A DNA stretch of 64,000 nucleotides. Source: Acanthopleura granulata (taxonomy: Eukaryota > Mollusca > Polyplacophora > Chitonida > Chitonidae). Under the pieces are notes generated by a model, which saw only the letters and a program-made list of their open reading frames with translations, was not told the DNA's origin and did not search any database. The stretch is taken from assembly GCA_016165875.1 (NCBI GenBank), contig JABBOT010000013.1:11505435-11569434 (forward strand). Direction: 5' to 3'. A program made the position numbers and the translations under genes. Below, one piece after another: positions 33,138 to 44,339 of the stretch; positions within the stretch are counted from its first letter, which is position 1; every line of letters starts with the position of its first letter.

Positions 33138-33227
33138 TACTGTTGAAAGACCTAAAAAATAGCAGCTATCTGCAAACTCACAGGTACTCACACACTCACA
33201 AGTAACATTTGTCATGCAGGTGGCCAT

Positions 33228-33385
33228 GATTTTGGTGTGGTACACAAATAACGCCTGTCAGGATTTTGGTGTCGTACACAAATAACGCCTGTCAGGATTT
33301 TGGTGTCGTACACAAGTAACGCCTGTTGGGGTTTTGGTGTCGTACACAAGCTACGCTTGTCAGGGCCGTCCACAGGTCACGCTTC
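33228..33385 (+). repeat. 34-bp tandem repeat
   Basis: Units start at 33228, 33262, 33296 and 33330 (GATTTTGGTGTCGTACACAA...CGCCTGTCAG), with decaying units on both sides (33190-33227 and after 33364). Confidence 0.87.
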
Positions 33386-34042
33386 CCCTTAATTTGAATG
33401 TTGCCCACAAATAACAGATGTCATGTTTTAGTGCAGTTTACAAAAGAATTATAACATTTTAGTCTGATCCATAATTAAACGCTACAATATTACATCTGAC
33501 AGTTGCATTTCAATACGGTCTACCAATATAAAAGGTAAAATGTGTTAATTTATGCGCCAGCCTGACATTTGTATATCACTGGTAAAACATGATGGGGCCT
33601 TCCAAGACGATTATCACAAGACGCATAATTCAAACATTTAGCCAAAAAAAATATTGTAAAGGTATATACCACTATCGGAAAGGAAAAGGATAAGCAAATG
33701 GCTTTTTCAACTCTCAGAGGCCTTATACAAGATCCCAGAAAGAAACACGAAGACACTGGAATAAGTTCAATACATATATTTGAACAAAACAGACAAATAG
33801 TACAAATGACAATTGCAAAAACAGTACAAGTAATTACAAAATATATAGTTTTCACAGTTTGTGGGGATTTTCCAATCGAAGGATGACAGTCCTGTGAATG
33901 ACAAACACTGGTGGATACGTCACGCCCATGATGGTTTATATACTACTGTGAAGATATAACAGTAAAAGTGTGGACCAGTTTTTATCAACACCATTTTTAA
34001 ACCAAGCCTGCAAGGTAACTTCGATCGTCCGCTTTGAAATTT

Positions 34043-34175
34043 TTATTTATTTATTTAAATGGCTTTTTACACCGTACTCAATAATATTTCACTTATATAA
34101 CGACCGAGAAGGAAGAATTGTGGTGGGAGGTCAGTACACTCAGCCAGCGCACTAACCCTCTCGCCCACGGAGCCC
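34043..34175 (-). repeat. SINE-A with internal deletion
   Basis: Has both the tail end ((TTTA)n, TTTTTACACCGTACTCAATA) and the head end (CAGCGCACTAACCCTCTCGC) but lacks most of the body between, about 150 bp. Confidence 0.75.
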
Positions 34176-34380
34176 ATTGTTCGCTTTGAAAGCACATGGT
34201 GCAAGGCGTATTTATAGCAAATAGGAGTAGTCTCCCTTTACATAAGGCACGTCGATTTCAATAATGTCATGTTAGAGCCCATATGAGCGCATCGATTTTC
34301 TCCATTATTTATGTAGTAATTTTCTCAAATTCAGACTGAAAAATTATGTTGCCAACCTTTCACCTAGAATAGTGACTTAC

Positions 34381-34475
34381 CTGGCCATGTAGCTGGTCCA
34401 TGTAGTCAACGTTACCAAGATATCAGCATAGGCTGACCACCATTTCTGGAATCTGGAAGCAAAGTGGACAGAGTT
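34381..34475 (-). CDS. Candidate exon, probably same gene (exon c)
   Basis: Acceptor TTCCCTCACAG before 34475 and a consensus donor GCCAG/GTAAGTCAC after 34381. One frame is open (NSVHFASRFQKWWSAYADIL then VTLTTWTSYMA). Its entry phase (0) does not match the exit phase of exon b (2), so either another exon lies between (34640-35460) or the alternative acceptor CTTCCAG at 34453 is wrong. Not recognised. Confidence 0.4.
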
Positions 34476-34889
34476 CTGTGAGGGAATTTCTGAGATGATC
34501 CAAAGTTTCACCGCTTTACCGAAGTAGTTCCAGTTTTAGTGTGTACTGTCACGGTTTTCTTCTATTTCGGCAAGTAAGCCCCATTGCAGCATTGACATTG
34601 CATAACACAACGTAACTAGGTCATGAAATACGGCTCAGACCATTGTTTGGAAATAACATCAGTGTGTTGTTTGCAGACACTCTTTTGCTCCATGATACAA
34701 TATGTCGGAAATTCTAGTGATTCGGTCAGGTAAACATTAAAAAGAATGGCTGTTGCGGGCAACAGGACTCCCTCGCTAAATTCGGACCGACTCAAACTTC
34801 TTTTCACGAATTCACGAGGATATTTTTGGACAAAATTTTTTATACCTTTAAACGAAAATGCAACACTGATAAAAGGATTCGGTCGAAAA

Positions 34890-35075
34890 GAAAAAAAAAG
34901 GTCGTTGTGGACCAAAACAAACTTAGTACAGACGTGACCGACCATAAATGTTTGGATCGATTTCTCGACCAAAAGTATTTTGGTTGAATCGACCAAGTTT
35001 AATGCCGACCAACCTATTTATGCTCGGACTGACCACAAATATCGCGGTCGGGTTGACCAATAATAACCTGGTCGG
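34890..35075 (+). repeat. Degenerate array of GGTCG/CGACC words
   Basis: At least ten occurrences of GGTCG, GACCA or CGACC in 190 bp, spaced roughly 12-25 bp apart, with A/T-rich fillers (e.g. GGTTGAATCGACCAAGTTTA, CGGTCGGGTTGACCAATAAT). Looks like an old short tandem repeat on which both strands carry similar words. Confidence 0.45.
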
Positions 35076-35466
35076 ACTGATCGCAATGAACAAATGGACA
35101 AAACATGCAAACAAAACATGTGAAAATAAAAGGTACACAGGGATTTACAATTCCAGAGATCAAGGCATCAAAGCCAGATAGAACATTTCACTGGCATGCT
35201 TAGCCTCAGTTCAGTCACAGGTCTATGTCCATCTCTAAATGAAAACTAAGAGGACCAGACCACCCGCATTTCTGCATACTTCCGTGTTTTCCAAGAAACT
35301 GTCACACACAGTACACATGTAGTATTCAAAGGAATGTCACCTGGAGAGAATCCAATGCTTGAAAGTCAGCATCAAACTGAATATACTGCTTTGCACAATC
35401 TTGTGTAGGGCGCCACTACTGTTTTGTCTCCAGAAAAACACATCTTTTCTGGTCCGTCCATCTTAC

Positions 35467-35572
35467 CAAAAATTATCAGAATTGAATGATTCCGGTCTGA
35501 AATAGCTCACATCCAGAATATATCTCCAGGGCACCTTTCTTCTATAGCAGCTTGCTCCCATGGCATTTATGT
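35467..35572 (-). CDS. Internal exon of the same unidentified gene (exon b)
   Basis: Acceptor TTATTTTCCAG before 35572 and strong donor TTTG/GTAAGATGG after 35467. In the phase set by exon a it reads (D)INAMGASCYRRKVPWRYILD then VSYFRPESFNSDNF without a stop; the other two frames are closed. Conserved-looking Cys, Trp and Tyr residues suggest a folded extracellular or enzymatic domain. It ends in phase 2. Not recognised. Confidence 0.5.
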
Positions 35573-35935
35573 CTGGAAAATAAGAAAAAAAAGGCACAAT
35601 ATAGAGAAAGTTAGTCCTTTTTCCCCATTTTTGATGCTTGGTGCAGCATTTCTTACAAGTACAACAGAAATGAATCGTCGTTGATGATGGTTGGGGGGCG
35701 GAGGGTTTCAGGACAGGAAATCACTGCGAATCGCAACAAGATTTTACTGATATAAAGCTTTCCAAAACAACAAACATATCTTATAACATGTTCAGCACAC
35801 ACGTTTATACTTCAGCTTTGATCATATGTATGAAGGAAACAATTCTACAACCGATACCTTTTTTTTGACTGTATCATGAAGGTGTCATTTCGTGATCAGT
35901 TATTTAGTAATACATTCACATGCCCTTAACGCGAC

Positions 35936-36075
35936 CTTCCCTGCATGGCTGGACGTTTACAGCTGGATGGTTTCTGCGAATTTTGGAGACTTCTTTATGT
36001 GCCAGTGAAATGACTTTCCTTCCCAGTAGTTCCTGAAGGTGGATGGTCACATCAATATTCCTGTTGTCAACTGAT
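35936..36075 (-). CDS. Internal exon of an unidentified gene (exon a)
   Basis: Acceptor TTTGTGTTCCAG ends at 36076 on the minus strand. The exon encodes SVDNRNIDVTIHLQELLGRK then VISLAHKEVSKIRRNHP and VNVQPCRE, a compact, coding-like sequence. A donor-like AAG/GTCGCG at 35935 leaves phase 1, which fits exon b exactly. If that donor is not used, the frame continues to TGA at 35916 and this is a last exon. Not recognised. Confidence 0.5.
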
Positions 36076-37289
36076 CTGGAACACAAAATGTTAAAAATGT
36101 CTTACAAGACCCCATAATAACAAAGGGGTTTCATGTTATTCACCACTAAGTAGCAGGCAAGTTAAGAAAAACAAGTACGTGTATTCTGTGAGTAGTGCAT
36201 TTCATGTGCTGTGTAATCAGGGAATGCCAGTTGATTAGGTTAAGTATTAAATGCAGGTATGCATTCTCTCACCAGGTCAAGAGTGCATAAGTTTAAATTT
36301 TAAAGGGTATGTAATTCCAACAAGTATAATTTTCTCATATTCTGAAGATCTTTTAAATTTTCCTTCGAGCACTGAAAAACTTCTAAAGATCTCAATTCCT
36401 TGAATATCTTTTGAATAAAAGAAAATATACAAGTCTGCAATTATGAACACAGGGTTAAGTGTTAACCACCTGTCTTTTTTTTCTCTCATGCTCATGAATT
36501 GCAATAATTTTGTCTCCTGACTGATTTGCAAAGGGAAATGTTTCCTGAATTAAGAAATTGTAGGAAAATTCATGCAAGTATATAAGTAAGTATTATTACA
36601 TGCACAGGCCTAGTAATTACACACCATATGTGTAAAAGACTTGGAAGAAAGGTTCTGTAATGATTTTTTATTGTTTTTGGAAGTCTTATGCTAAAGCTTT
36701 GCAGTGTAATGAGTATGTCAAGACATGTGCATCAAGTAGTCTTAAGAGCGTGGCCCGCTTTAATACAAATTGTTGTGTGAAATTTGATCTTCATACAAGA
36801 AACAATACTTGATGTCTTTTCAGTCCAAGTTGTCATTATCTATGACAATTCGCCTTCTCAGAAAATAATACTCATCACCGAAAAAAATTGAGAAAAATGA
36901 ACAAAACGGTGGATGGCAAACTCCTCGCAGGTTCACATTCTTGAGCATAATTACCTCTGTCCTTTTTTTACAAACAAATCAATGCACAATGTCAAAACAG
37001 ACTGAAGAAAGCTTGTCACTGTAAATCATTACTTTCCATAAACAGAGGCATAAGTATGATTTAAGCTATCGTATAAGAGAAGAAATATTTTAACTGATTT
37101 AAGTAGCGAGAGTTGCAGGGAAAATCATATAAGCGAGCATAAGTTGAAAAACTGCGAGGAGTTAATGTTATTTTCCCTAGTATTGTGTCAATGACTGTAA
37201 TTTGTGTTCCCAAATATAACACACCTTGTCACAGTATATACTGCCCTTTTAAGGCGTACCTGCCTTTTCTTTTTACAGACATGAATAAT
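36076..37289. other. AT-rich DNA, probably intron of the minus-strand gene
   Basis: No exon with convincing borders recognised. Confidence 0.4.
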
Positions 37290-37510
37290 TTTGAGCCAAG
37301 AGCCTATACATCAGACACAACACAACAGGCACCTCACAAGACAGAACCAAGATACTACACGTCAGACATAAATTAGCATACACCTCAAAGGCAGAGCCAA
37401 CATACTATACATCAGACATAACCCAGCAGACACCTGACAGCCTATAACCAAGATACCATACACACAACCCAGCAGACACCCCACAGCCTAGAGCCAAGAT
37501 ACTATACATC
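37290..37510 (+). repeat. Tandem repeat of about 50-57 bp, left piece
   Basis: Four degenerate units of the form GAGCCAAGATACTACACATC AGACATAACCCAGCAGACAC CTCACAGCCTA. The same unit continues at 39011-39135. Confidence 0.8.
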
Positions 37511-37513
37511 ATA

Positions 37514-39010
37514 TGTGACGAGTAAGTTAGAGGAACCTCCCCTTAGTGACGTTCTTTTGCTATGTTATGCAAGAAAGTCACTCTTCCCGCAGATTTCAGC
37601 AGGAGCAGGTTGGCACATAACACTTGTTTTTCTAGCTTTATTCAGTATTACTGTTAGAGAAACATGTCAGTATTATTATTTGGGTTACTAGTATCCCTGG
37701 TGCAGTTAGAGTACATCTCTGTTACATAAATGTAGTATTGATGATATTTTGACAGTTTCAGGTTCGACTACCGATAAGCACATAGAGCGAGTTCTCTCCC
37801 AGTAAAGATAATAATATTGTCAATGTTCATATGGTTTGTGTTAGACATATTTTCTTTTCTTTCAAACTGCTTCGGGATACACAAAATGTTCCTAGTCTGT
37901 TAAAACATGTAATTCTTTAATTTGTTGCATTGCGTTGAATACATTTGGGTGATCGGATCACATTCGTTGAATCCAGTTGAATGGTTAGTGCCCATTCATT
38001 TGGATCTATTTGGGTACTGTTAGAATTCCCAATTGTGTAAGAATGTATTTACTTGTACTGTAGTTGCCATGACTTATTGTGGATGTATAACTGATTGTTG
38101 TCTTGTATTAGTGTAGGTTACAGAATAATACTAATCCAGTCAGGTCGTTGTGTTCCCTAGTGGTGTGGTGGTTTACTATAAGCCATGCCAGGTAAACTCA
38201 TACTATTACATATGGAGTACTTAATTACTACTGGTATATCTGCGTGTAAAGTAACAAGTATGGCAAGCTTGTTAAAAGTTTATGTATGTTACATTTGTGA
38301 TTGAGTTCTTTAAGTAGTAATGCATGTTGATTTCCTTGTCCATATAATTACTCATACACAAGTATTATTTGCACATGTTCAAATTTAAATTAGATAGTTC
38401 TTGTTGATGTTAGCTTGTGGGTAATGACACACCAAATCATGATCAGTGTTACTGCATATTAAGTCCTGGTAGTCATGAGTATTAAGGAACCTACATAAAA
38501 AGCACAGGTGTTATTGGTCAGTAATTTTACTGGAAGTACACGCCTATAGGGGCATATCCAGTCCGGAACATACCATTGCAGATTGTCGATTACATGCATT
38601 ATTACTATTCGCCGGTCATACGACAATATACCTCGGATGCATCAGTAAGTGTTTATGATGTGAATCGAACGAATCCCATTGGATTGCTCTAGAGTCTGTA
38701 CGGACGGCTGATATCATATGTAATGGTATATTGGGTGATTAAGCAATGTAGGTAACATACTGGTGTCACAATTGATATAGTACATGTATGATAGTTGCCA
38801 TGGTTACTCAATTGCCTTTTTTCATTTGTCTGTTGTAAACTATCGATCCCATGAAGGAATAACAGACCGGTAACATTCCTTGGCTACTTACCTCTTGCCA
38901 CTGTTTCACTCTTCACAACTCTTTTGACTGCCAAACTGTATTGGCATTGGTTGTCGTTATCTTCGATTCAAATAAATGTTGTCAACCCCAAAAGATATTC
39001 TTGGCTCACA
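37514..39010. mobile_element. Probable solo LTR inserted in a tandem repeat
   Basis: About 1.5 kb that begins TGTGACGAGTAAG and ends AATAAATGTTGTCAACCCCA...GGCTCACA, i.e. TG...CA borders with a polyadenylation signal close to the 3' end. It sits between two pieces of one tandem repeat (37290-37510 and 39011-39135). No coding sequence inside. A target duplication could not be resolved because the flanks are repetitive. Confidence 0.45.
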
Positions 39011-39135
39011 CAGACATAACCAAACAGACATCTCACTGCCAAGACCCAAGATACTACACATCAGACATAACCCAGCATACACCCTACAGCCAACAGCCAA
39101 GATATTACATTTGTACATAACCGTGCAGACAACCC
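39011..39135 (+). repeat. Tandem repeat of about 50-57 bp, right piece
   Basis: Two units (CAAGATACTACACATCAGAC, ACAGCCAACAGCCAAGATAT) of the array seen at 37290-37510, separated from it by the probable solo LTR. Confidence 0.78.
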
Positions 39136-39644
39136 ATTTTTAGGAATATCGAGTGTTCAGATTTTATTGGCCGGATCAAATTTCGCGAGTTTTCGCAGCC
39201 ATTGCTACCTACATCAAACGTGAATCTTTTTTCAAACTGTTCGTCGATTTCTTAACAGACAGCCTCGACGCTAACTGACACAAACGTGGTTATTTCAATG
39301 TGCTGTGGAGCACATAATTTACACCATTGGTCTGTACATGCCTTTAGCATCATAGAGCATCTCAGAAGCTGTATTAAGTCTACTTCTAACGGAGCCGCCG
39401 AATGGCCATTAGCAATTCCAACAACATCCTATATTTGCTGTTAATTTTTCGAGTTAATCGATTTCTTCCATTTAGAGAAACGACATGAGAATATATCAAG
39501 GCTGATAATCAGATACGAACCAGTAAGTGTTGATTAAACTCTAGTTCTTCACATATGTCATGCAGCACTGGTGCTTTAGATTGAACTGATTTCTCACTTT
39601 ATTTCTGCAAAAAAAAATACCTCTCACTGCTACTTTCACTTTCG

Positions 39645-39976
39645 GTCAAAATGCAAGGAGTTGCTGTCTCGCTTGGCACTCAGTGTTGAAAAATGAGAAG
39701 TTCGAGCAACGAAACAGGACTGGTGTCTGTATAATGTGATTGGATCGAGTGTCATATCTGGTGTCTTCGGCATAATGTTCTAGTGGCGGCAGCACTTGGG
39801 CGGCATAGACTCGCCCTGGCACAAGAAGACACACAATATGCACAGACGAGAAGAACTCCTCGTAAAGGATTCGTAAACCAGCCGTCAACCAAGATGGACG
39901 TTCCGGGTCAATGATAAAAAACACAAATAACACAAAGCGCGACGTTAAAGCCCAAGCACACTCACTCACTCACCCT
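39645..39976 (+). repeat. SINE-B, long 3' copy
   Basis: Starts within the body (GGCACTCAGTGTTGAAAAAT), through GTGTCTTCGGCATAATGTTC, AGTGGCGGCAGCACTTGGGC, ACGTTAAAGCCCAAGCACAC and a TCACTCACTCACC tail. Confidence 0.83.
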
Positions 39977-39978
39977 CA

Positions 39979-40165
39979 ACAATGCAGTCGCTGTGAGTTC
40001 AAATCCAGCATGAGCTGGGTTCCTCTCAGCCTGTTTGTATAGGAAGTTTTGACAGCAACACGTGGATGGTCGTGGGTTTCCCCTGACCACAATGCTGGTT
40101 GCCGTCGGATAAGGGCAATGTTCTTGAGTACGGAGTAAAACGCTAATGAAATAAATAAATATATT
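39979..40165 (+). repeat. SINE-A, partial copy
   Basis: From AACAATGCAGTCGCTGTGAG through ATGGTCGTGGGTTTCCCCTG to AAATAAATAAATA; the very 5' head is missing. It directly abuts the TCACTCACTCACC tail of a SINE-B copy. Confidence 0.8.
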
Positions 40166-40552
40166 GAGTCTTCTGCTTGGGCTCGATATACGTAAGTAGA
40201 GAATCGAAACCGGTCGGGGTGAGCTTATTGAGTACGCCAAACAATACTGATATAGTACACAACTGATCACAGAAAAATTCAGAAAGAATTTAATGAATAC
40301 TCCGCGGACCAATGGGAGACTGCTGTCTGAGCACACATGCGCCTAGAAGTGCAACGTAATCCAAAAACGAACAAGGGTGTACACATTTTTGGACCCCCTT
40401 GTCATAGATGGAGAGCAGATTTACGAGTTTCCCTTCTCTGCTTTTGCATGTCACCTTTTTTTTTCACTCAATGGTATTCAACTACAAACAAGCTAATGCG
40501 GAATCCAAATAAATTTAAACACGTCGACCGCCAATATAAAGTTAATTTTTCT

Positions 40553-40666
40553 ATTTGATTGGGGTACTCAAGAATGTTTCACTTATAAGCCATGGTGGCC
40601 AGCATTATGGTGGGAGGAAAGCGGGTAGAGCCAGGGGGAAACCCACGACCATCCGGATGTTGCCAT
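40553..40666 (-). repeat. SINE-A fragment
   Basis: TTGATTGGGGTACTCAAGAA, GCCAGCATTATGGTGGGAGG and CCCACGACCATCCGGATG, then truncated; the tail is missing. Confidence 0.8.
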
Positions 40667-40781
40667 TGTAAAAGTTGAAACTGGTATCATACAGCAAGCA
40701 TGCAAATAAATAAGTATGACACACTTTAGTGAGATTTAGGTAAGATTGCGGAGACTATTTACTTCGTAGGTTGGGAATTAT

Positions 40782-40914
40782 TCATTTATTTATTTGTTTA
40801 TTTGATTGCTGTTTTACGCCGTACTCAGGAACATTTCACTTATAGGAACGCCGGCCAGCACTATGGTGGGAGGAAACCGGGCAGAGTCCAGGCGAAACCC
40901 ACGACCATCCGACA
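40782..40914 (-). repeat. SINE-A fragment, truncated at the minisatellite
   Basis: Reverse copy with the (TTTA)n tail, truncated at CCCACGACCATCCGA, after which the 60-bp minisatellite begins. Confidence 0.82.
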
Positions 40915-40916
40915 AA

Positions 40917-41815
40917 CGTGATAACAGCGTAGATACACGGACAACAGTGCTTGCACATAGAGACCACTCACGATACCCAAGTAGATACACAGACACCCCT
41001 CCCACTCAGTGTTTATACATACAAACCCCTCATGATACCCGCCTAAATACACGGACATCCCTCATCCTCAGTGCTTACAAATACAGACCCCTCGTCATAC
41101 CTACTTAGATACAAAGATATCCCCCACGCTCAGTGCTTACACATACACACCCCTCATGATACCCGCCTAAATACACGGACATCCCTCATCCTCAGTGCTT
41201 ACAAATACAGACCCCTCGTCATACCTACTTAGATACAAAGATATCCCCCACGCTCAGTGCTTACACATACACACCCCTCATGATACCCGCCTAAATACAC
41301 GGACATCCCTCATCCTCAGTGCTTGCACATAGACCCCACATGATAACCGCCTAGATACACAGGCATTCCTCACGCCCAGTGTTTACACATACAGACCCCT
41401 CGTAATACCCGGCTAGATACACAAACATCCCTCGCGCTCGGTGCTTACACATACAGGACACTCATGGTAAGCGCGTGGAGGTATTCGCTTAGGTGGGTAG
41501 TAAACCCTCATGATCAACGGGACGCTGAAATAAACGCCGACCCACTCCCCCTCCTCCCTCAACCATGATCACCATTAAGATACACAGACACCAACATGAT
41601 AAACGCTTACACACACAACACCCTCACAGTAACCATTTGAATACACAGACGCCTTATGATATCCGCTTAGATACACAAATGTCGTACAAGATAACCGTTT
41701 AGATACACAGATGCCCCTCGTGATACCCGTTTGGATACACAGACGTCCAACTTGATAACTGCTGAGATACATGGATACCTTTTTCATAACCGCTCAGATA
41801 CACAGCGTTCCAATG
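40917..41815. repeat. Minisatellite of about 60-bp units with a 123-bp higher-order period
   Basis: Repeated blocks of the form GATACACxGACxxCCCTC...CTCAGTGCTTACACATA. Between about 41030 and 41275 a 123-bp dimer (starting CCTCATGATACCCGCCTAAA) occurs twice almost unchanged. Copies decay to the right of 41460, with an intervening non-repeat piece at 41470-41575. Long frames across it are artefacts of the repeat. Confidence 0.88.
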
Positions 41816-42335
41816 TGATGTGGTTTATGGAAATTTATCACATTTGCAGTTCGCACGAAACCCTAAAATTCTTTCATGTGTAACATGACACAAATATCGC
41901 AGTGGTCTTTAGTTTTGAAGTAGCTGTCACGAATGTGAGATGAAAGGAGACATGCCTTGGATACTGAAGCAAATTCCTTTTTTAAAGTGTAGGCCTCAGA
42001 TGGAGTGACAGAACTCGTCACAAATCTCAGTTACAGTAAAACTTCTACATATAACGTAATCAAATGAGCAAATCTCTGTAATCACTCCCTTCCCTCCAAC
42101 CCCACTCAAAAAAATCATGAAATACAGTTTCAGTTTTACGGATTAATAAAACAAAAAGTGAGGTAAAATCCGACAAAGTAGAGAAACAATTAAATTTAGT
42201 CTATAGCATGACAAACAATAAGTATACATACAAATACACATCATCTTTCATCAAATAACCCTGGTTACATATATACTAGGGGGTAATTTCCATAGAGAAA
42301 ATGTCCTATATCCGGCCCAATTAATGATCACAAAT

Positions 42336-42486
<151 letters not shown>

Positions 42487-43670
42487 GCACACACTTTTGC
42501 AGTTTTGCAACCCTCAGATGTTGCCTGATAAATGTGAACATAGAAATTATAAGGATTTACATGTAAGTCTGTATAAAAATAGAGCTTAATTAAGCATAAC
42601 AAACAATTTTCCAATGAAGTGCTATTCCAAATGAATATGTTTGTGTTATCCTCAGGAAATAATTTATAGAAGGGTAACATTCAAAATTTAATGGTGATGT
42701 TTTCCATACATACCCAAATAAACAGGTGTACATACCCCAATTAACAAGTGTTTCCAGTTTCTCCTACAGAATATTTTGACATCCAAGCTAGGACGTGAAT
42801 CAAATTTTTGGTGTTACCGTTCATAGAACCATTTATGAAGAAGGGTTTGAAAGAATTTCTGACCTGAAATTTGGTCTCAACTATTATATGATTATATATA
42901 TTACATTATATTATATAATTAACGTCTTGTCCTGTAGGATAACGTGGAGATTGAACCAATCTCTACTCCTATGACGCGTGTACACGTTTACATGTATACG
43001 ACAGATATGTGGAGAGTGTTAAGTCTGAGTCTACCCAGGCTGGTCATTTACAGGTAGGTACAGGAAACGCATTTTGCAAACCTTTTAGAGTGACATATCA
43101 TGAATACCACAAGAATCTTGAAACAAGGTCGCGTGTCAGAATTCCTCAAGCCCCCCCCCCCCCCGCCGTCATCTACCAGCTACTGTACAATCGATGGGAT
43201 GAGGGGAACCTAACGAGGTTTAGAACTTTCGTACAGTATCCTTCAAAGAAGTCAAGGCTATCGGTGCGTTTCACTGGCCTGAAATTCAAGTAAGCAGAAA
43301 TCACGCATTAGAACGAGTATTACTGGTCATCAGACAGACTTGTGTTCACATGTCCGTCCTATCATTTTGAAGTAAATTCACGCTGAGAAGCGGAATTTTG
43401 CATTACTTGAACTGTATCTCGTTTTGTAAGGGATAAACCAATCTGAACACTGTGCAAGCACAAATTAAACAGAAAAATAACTATTTGCGGAAGAAAAAGT
43501 AGTGAAATACTGACAGTTTGTTGCAAGGATGATTTTTCAACTCGTTGCATCATTGTGGCAAAGCATTCCAATGAAATGGGTCTTGCATTACATTACATGG
43601 GACGTATCATCCTACCAAGTACATGTATTTTAAATTATTTTGTCAATGTACGCGCTGCACAGTGAATGTT

Positions 43671-44156
43671 TTATTTCTCCATGTTTTCTCGTGCTTTCGT
43701 GACCTCTTCGACTTTGACCTCAACGGTCGGATCTTGGACGACCAAGACGCGAAGTCTATCCCCTTGCTTAATCAGGGCCTCCATGTCTTTGTGGACTGCC
43801 GTTCCTGCTGCTGTCAGTTCTGTTATTTTCTGCTTCTGGTCAAGACAACAACCGTTTAGTTTGTTTATCTCCGCTTTTTTCGATGTGATTTCCTGGTCTT
43901 TCTCCCACAGCACCGCCTTAAGTTTCTGCAACTCTTGCTCGAGCGTTTTCCGAGATTTCTTTGGCTCCGTGGATGTCCCTTGATTGACCATTCCGACCCG
44001 GGTGGTTTCCAAAGTGGCATTTCGCCTGGATCTCACGTCATCCAAATGGGATAACAATGTGGAAATTGTATATGTACTCAATCTGACTTTCTCGGAGTAC
44101 AAATCAATGTCTTGTATTTGTCTGTGGAGAACTTTGTTTATTTCTTTAGGTCCCAT
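43671..44156 (-). CDS. Coiled-coil protein, 161 codons
   Basis: Uninterrupted minus frame from the ATG at 44156 to 43671. After MGPKEINKVLHRQIQDIDLY it has long heptad-like helices (LEQELQKLKAVLWEKDQEIT, SKKAEINKLNG, QKQKITELTAAG, KDMEALIKQGDRLRVL). A good acceptor (TGTTTTGGTCTTTTTTAG) lies at 44199, 42 bp upstream of the ATG, with an in-frame TGA between, so the gene would have a spliced 5' UTR. A preceding open piece (MSREPVISRSDPETVGV, from 44338) may belong to another transcript. It may be a small coiled-coil gene, a retrogene, or one exon of the same locus as 34-36 kb. Shadow frames on the + strand are ignored. Confidence 0.5.
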   Translation of the reverse strand: MGPKEINKVLHRQIQDIDLYSEKVRLSTYTISTLLSHLDDVRSRRNATLETTRVGMVNQGTSTEPKKSRKTLEQELQKLKAVLWEKDQEITSKKAEINKLNGCCLDQKQKITELTAAGTAVHKDMEALIKQGDRLRVLVVQDPTVEVKVEEVTKARENMEK

Positions 44157-44339
44157 GGCCCGAAGTAGTGCTCACTTTGTAGGTTTTCCTGGTGGACTCT
44201 AAAAAAGACCAAAACAAAGAAAACAATTAATTGAGTAATAAGCTCATGAGTTTTTCTCCTTTTCCTAAACTCTCCCGAAAAATATGTCACTCCTACAGTT
44301 TCCGGATCACTTCGAGAAATCACTGGTTCTCTGCTCATT

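Noticed and set aside
40806..41108. 100-codon Thr/Pro-rich frame
   Set aside because: Runs from a SINE-A copy into the minisatellite.
40917..41815. CRISPR-like array
   Set aside because: Units are contiguous degenerate minisatellite monomers without constant repeats and unique spacers, in a eukaryotic genome.
43666..43983. 105-codon + frame
   Set aside because: Antisense shadow of the coiled-coil ORF at 43671-44156.
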